Shown here: in pieces, positions 61,686 to 64,000 of the stretch
How the letters are laid out: each line of letters opens with the position of its first letter
Numbering within the stretch: position 1 is the stretch's first letter
DNA from: Arthrobacter sp. StoSoilB22
GTDB taxonomy: Bacteria > Actinomycetota > Actinomycetes > Actinomycetales > Micrococcaceae
Reading direction: 5' to 3'
DNA length: 64,000 bases
Assembly: GCF_019977315.1 (NCBI RefSeq)
Contig: NZ_AP024652.1
Span: 3,472,001-3,536,000 of the forward strand
Made by a program: the position numbers and the translations under genes
Notes under the pieces: generated by a model
The model's input: only the letters and a program-made list of their open reading frames with translations
What the model was told of the DNA's origin: nothing
Databases searched by the model: none

Positions 61686-62288
61686 ATGCCTACTGAGACC
61701 ACCACCAAGCGCGGACGGCCCGGTTATGACCAGCAGTCGGTGCTCCGCATCGCCGTCGACGTCTTCAACCGCCACGGGTACGACGCAACGTCCATGGGCA
61801 TCCTGGCTGAGAACCTCGGGATCTCAAAGTCAGCCATTTACCACCACGTGCCGTCCAAGGGCGATCTGCTGAAGCTCGCCCTGGACCACGCGTTGGGTGG
61901 CCTGGAAGCCATCCTGGAGGAGCCGTCCGCTACATCCGGGCCTGCTGATGCGCGGCTGGAGTTCGTGCTTCGCCAGACCATTGCCGTGCTGGTGGACCGG
62001 TTGCCGTTCGTGACCCTGCTCCTGCGTTTGAGGGGCAACACGGAGATCGAGCGCAACGCCCTGGAACGCCGCCGCGCCTTCGACCACAAAGTGGCCGAGC
62101 TGATTGCCGCTGCCCGGGAAGACGGCTCCCTGCGCCAGGACATTGATCCGCGCACCGTCACACGCCTGCTGTTCGGCACCATCAACTCGATCGTGGAGTG
62201 GTACAAGCCCGGCGGCTCGCTGTCCCCGGAAAAGCTCGCCGACGACGTGATCACCATGGCCTTCGACGGCCTCCACACGGCCGCCTGA
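61686..62288 (+). CDS. paaR: TetR-family regulator, probably PaaR
   Basis: A 200-residue TetR-type repressor. The DNA-binding part reads RIAVDVFNRHGYDATSMGIL, AENLGISKSAIYHHV and PSKGDLL. The C-terminal domain with LVDRLPFVTLLLRLRGNTEIE and GTINSIVEWYKPGGSLSPEK resembles PaaR regulators that release DNA on binding phenylacetyl-CoA. It starts 37 bp after paaK on the same strand. Likely targets are the dyads at 59789-59810 and 33421-33477. The gene name is inferred from context. Confidence 0.88.
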   Translation: MPTETTTKRGRPGYDQQSVLRIAVDVFNRHGYDATSMGILAENLGISKSAIYHHVPSKGDLLKLALDHALGGLEAILEEPSATSGPADARLEFVLRQTIAVLVDRLPFVTLLLRLRGNTEIERNALERRRAFDHKVAELIAAAREDGSLRQDIDPRTVTRLLFGTINSIVEWYKPGGSLSPEKLADDVITMAFDGLHTAA

Positions 62289-62290
62289 CG

Positions 62291-62434
62291 CTCTCTCACA
62301 TCCCGCCGCCTCTCGGCCATCCCTCTCTCACATCCCACCCCCTCCCGGCCATCCCTCTCTCACATCCCACCCCCTCTCGGCCATCCCTCTCTCACATCCC
62401 ACCCCCTCTCGGCCATCCCTCTCTCACATCCCAC
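62291..62434. repeat. 32-bp tandem repeat, 4.5 copies, at the 3' side of paaR
   Basis: Units begin at 62291, 62323, 62355, 62387 and 62419 (last partial) and share CTCTCTCACATCCC and CTCTCGGCCATCC; only a few bases vary. An inverted copy of the 17-base part (GGGATGTGAGAGAGGGA) occurs at 62579-62595. There are no distinct spacers, so this is not a CRISPR array. No gene was found in 62289-62613. Confidence 0.9.
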
Positions 62435-62507
62435 GGTGGCGGGCGTGACGATGCCCTGGGCCGCCGTCGTCGTGAAATTCGTATCGGCCGCCCTCGTCCT
62501 GAACGAC

Positions 62508-62543
62508 AAAACGCCTTTCCACATCTGAGTGGAAAGGCGTTTT
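62508..62543. terminator. Strong bidirectional terminator
   Basis: Perfect 15-bp stem (62508-62522 with 62529-62543), 6-base loop, A-run and T-run at the ends. It ends paaR transcription and, before the IS insertion, could have ended paaZ from the other side. Confidence 0.88.
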
Positions 62544-62640
62544 GCTGTTTGTTGCAGGAGGGACCCGCCCAAACCCGAGGGATGTGAGAGAGGGACTGCG
62601 GTCGTCAAGTTTTTGAGACAGGTCTCGTTGTTGTTTTTGG

Positions 62641-63510
62641 TTAGGCGGCCAGGGGTTGCTGGGCGCGGGTTTGGTAGTTGGTGTGGGCTTTGGCTGGTGG
62701 TATGCCGCCGGCTCGGCGGTTGGGCCGGCGGCGGTTGTACCAGCCCTCGATGTATTCCATGACACCGGTTCGGGCGGCGAGTCGGGAGCCGTAGCGTTGG
62801 TGGTGGTAGAACTCGGTTTTGAGGTGGGAGAAGAAGTTCTCCGCGACGGCGTTGTCCCAGCAGACCCCGACTTTCCCCATGGACTGCGTCACCGAGTTAT
62901 CGCCGCACCATTTCTGGAATTCATCCGAGGTGTATTGGGTGCCCCGGTCCGAATGGAACACCACCGAGGCCCCGGTCAGGTGGCCGTGGTTGCGGGCCAT
63001 TTGCAGCGCCGCGGTGCACAGGCTCGCGCGCATGTGCCCGGCCATGGACCAGCCGATGACCATGCCGGAGAAAAGATCGATCACCGTAGCCAGGTAGAGC
63101 CAGCCCTCACCCGTGCGCAGGTAGGTGATGTCACCGACCAGGCGGGTTCCGGGCACTGTTGAGGTGAAGTCCCGCTTGCCCTCTGCATCGAGCATGTGGT
63201 TCTCGATGTGGGCTGTTTTGGCCTGCGGATCCTGGACGGTAGTTGCCTTCCAGGCCTGGGTGCGGACGGCCCGCAGCCCGTGCTCACGCATGATCGCCCC
63301 GACAGTGGGGGCCGAGACCCGCACTCCCTTCTCGTTCAAAAGCAGGGTCAGTTGGTCCCGGCCGGCACGGCCCTTCTCCTCCTTATACAGCTCGGTAACC
63401 GCGGCGGCGAGATCCTGATGCCGTACTGCCCGCGGGGATGGCCCGGCCGGGTTGCGCCATCGGTAGAACGAGGCCCTGGAAACCTTCAACGCCCGGCATA
63501 GCCAGGCCAC
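62641..63510 (-). CDS. IS3 transposase OrfB (DDE integrase domain)
   Basis: A 289-residue readable part with an HTH_21-like N-terminus (LCRALKVSRASFYRWRNPAG) and an rve integrase core. The catalytic residues are in LVGDITYLRTGEGWLYLA (Asp), VVFHSDRGTQYTS (Asp) and AENFFSHLKTEF (Glu). The frame is open upstream to about 63565, reading VEGFYEFIEAEKANHSVAWL, so the active protein is probably an OrfAB fusion made by -1 frameshifting at CAAAAG (63558-63563) rather than one starting at the GTG at 63510. It appears intact. Confidence 0.93.
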   Translation of the reverse strand: MAWLCRALKVSRASFYRWRNPAGPSPRAVRHQDLAAAVTELYKEEKGRAGRDQLTLLLNEKGVRVSAPTVGAIMREHGLRAVRTQAWKATTVQDPQAKTAHIENHMLDAEGKRDFTSTVPGTRLVGDITYLRTGEGWLYLATVIDLFSGMVIGWSMAGHMRASLCTAALQMARNHGHLTGASVVFHSDRGTQYTSDEFQKWCGDNSVTQSMGKVGVCWDNAVAENFFSHLKTEFYHHQRYGSRLAARTGVMEYIEGWYNRRRPNRRAGGIPPAKAHTNYQTRAQQPLAA

Positions 63511-63554
63511 GGAATGGTTGGCCTTCTCCGCTTCGATGAACTCGTAGAAGCCCT

Positions 63555-63857
63555 CTACTTTTGCTTCGCGGCAAAGAAGGCGCTGACTTTTCCCAAGAAC
63601 TCGACCTCGGCCTTCAATCTCTCGTTCTCAGCCAAGGCCTTCCGGTGTTCATCCCAGGACACCGGGCCCGGGTCCACAGGCTCTAGAGCAGGACCGTCCT
63701 GATGTTTTCCCCGGTGCCGATGAAGCCAGTTCCCCAACGTGCTCTCCTTCACCCCGAGCTCGTCAGCGACTTGCTTCACTGAACGATCCGAGGACAACAC
63801 CAGCTGCACAGCTTCCTCACGGAAAGCCGCATCATATTTTCTTCTAGGACCAGTCAT
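63555..63857 (-). CDS. IS3 transposase OrfA (helix-turn-helix)
   Basis: A 100-residue DNA-binding subunit. The transposase_8-type motif MTGPRRKYDAAFREEAVQLV is followed by SVKQVADELGVKESTLGNWL, and a leucine-rich coiled coil (ENERLKAEVEFLGKVSAFF) precedes the stop. The sequence CAAAAG just before the stop codon, with OrfB continuing in the -1 phase, is the usual frameshift site of this family. Confidence 0.93.
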   Translation of the reverse strand: MTGPRRKYDAAFREEAVQLVLSSDRSVKQVADELGVKESTLGNWLHRHRGKHQDGPALEPVDPGPVSWDEHRKALAENERLKAEVEFLGKVSAFFAAKQK

Positions 63858-63907
63858 TCTGAAGTCGATCTCCCATCAACCTGTCTCAGAAAACCATACG
63901 GCCGCAG

Positions 63908-64000
63908 TTACTTCTCCACGAGGGTCAGGACATCGTAGGTGGCCACAATTTCGTCGTTCTGGTTGGTCAGGACGGCGTCCCAGGCTACCTCTCCGTATTC
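63908..64000 (-). CDS. paaZ: PaaZ C-terminal fragment (MaoC-like hydratase domain)
   Basis: Only the last 30 codons are in the window; the gene continues beyond the right edge. The end [20 protein letters not shown] followed by [10 protein letters not shown] matches the C-terminal strand pair of the hot-dog hydratase domain of PaaZ, the bifunctional oxepin-CoA hydrolase/aldehyde dehydrogenase that opens the ring. The location next to paaIKR supports this. Other MaoC-domain proteins have similar ends. The IS element lies immediately 3' of the stop codon and does not interrupt the coding sequence. Confidence 0.65.
   Translation of the reverse strand, partial: EYGEVAWDAVLTNQNDEIVATYDVLTLVEK

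Larger units (their letters stand above)
62614..63888 (-). mobile_element. IS3-family insertion sequence
   Basis: About 1.28 kb, bounded by inverted TGAGACAGGT ends (62614-62623 and complement at 63879-63888) with T-runs just outside. It carries the two overlapping-phase frames orfA and orfB of IS3 elements. No clear target duplication is visible. Similarity between the flanks in inverted orientation (ACTGCGGTCGT at 62595 and ACTGCGGCCGT on the complement at 63908) means the true ends could be further out. It lies directly downstream of the paaZ stop. Confidence 0.85.

Noticed and set aside
62291..62434. Possible CRISPR array
   Set aside because: Units are contiguous 32-bp tandem copies with no unique spacers, and no cas genes are nearby.

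Overview
The window is high-GC chromosomal DNA from an actinobacterium. Most likely this is Arthrobacter or Paenarthrobacter (Micrococcaceae). The reasons are the G+C-rich codon use, frequent GTG starts, phenylacetate genes in actinobacterial style, and many exported proteins whose repeats end in a variant S-layer-homology (SLH) signature, xNRDAMAAFLYR. No rRNA, tRNA, CRISPR array or prophage was seen.

Layout. Positions 1-11 kb hold mixed accessory genes: the 3' end of a GH26-like glycosidase, lipoproteins and small membrane proteins, a broken AbiEii-type toxin locus with a ribbon-helix-helix partner, an XRE/DUF2975 regulator pair behind a perfect 32-bp palindrome, a VCBS-repeat protein, a MarR regulator and SelO. 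Positions 11.2-23.8 kb form a surface-protein island. Five exported proteins carry three SLH-type repeats each, joined to a subtilase, carboxypeptidase-regulatory-like repeats, an HNH nuclease with an excalibur motif, a CAP-like domain and a choice-of-anchor-L domain. Positions 23.9-28.4 kb hold a cellulose-synthase-like GT2, a divergent GH18-like hydrolase and a lipoprotein.

Positions 28.5-33.4 kb are the phenylacetyl-CoA epoxidase operon paaABCDE plus a PaaG-like isomerase. The rest of the pathway (paaI, paaK, a TetR regulator and the end of paaZ) lies at 59.8-64 kb. Related inverted-repeat operators precede paaA and paaI, so both blocks probably answer to the same repressor. An IS3-family element sits between the regulator gene and paaZ.

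The 26 kb between the two paa blocks is mostly envelope and signalling. It contains a LMW tyrosine phosphatase, a LysM protein with a sortase-like tail, an LCP ligase, a signal peptidase paired with an exported protein, a hybrid histidine kinase followed by a GGDEF response regulator, and a five-gene surface-glycan operon that includes a flippase-glycosyltransferase fusion. After these come oligopeptidase B, a methyltransferase and a second sensor kinase.

The most novel-looking item is a 56-codon secreted-peptide gene at 56267-56437. Its mature part carries the motif IGWWPN twice. It is divergent from a TPR protein/GGDEF-EAL gene pair, and a perfect 9-bp dyad sits between them over a promoter-like sequence.
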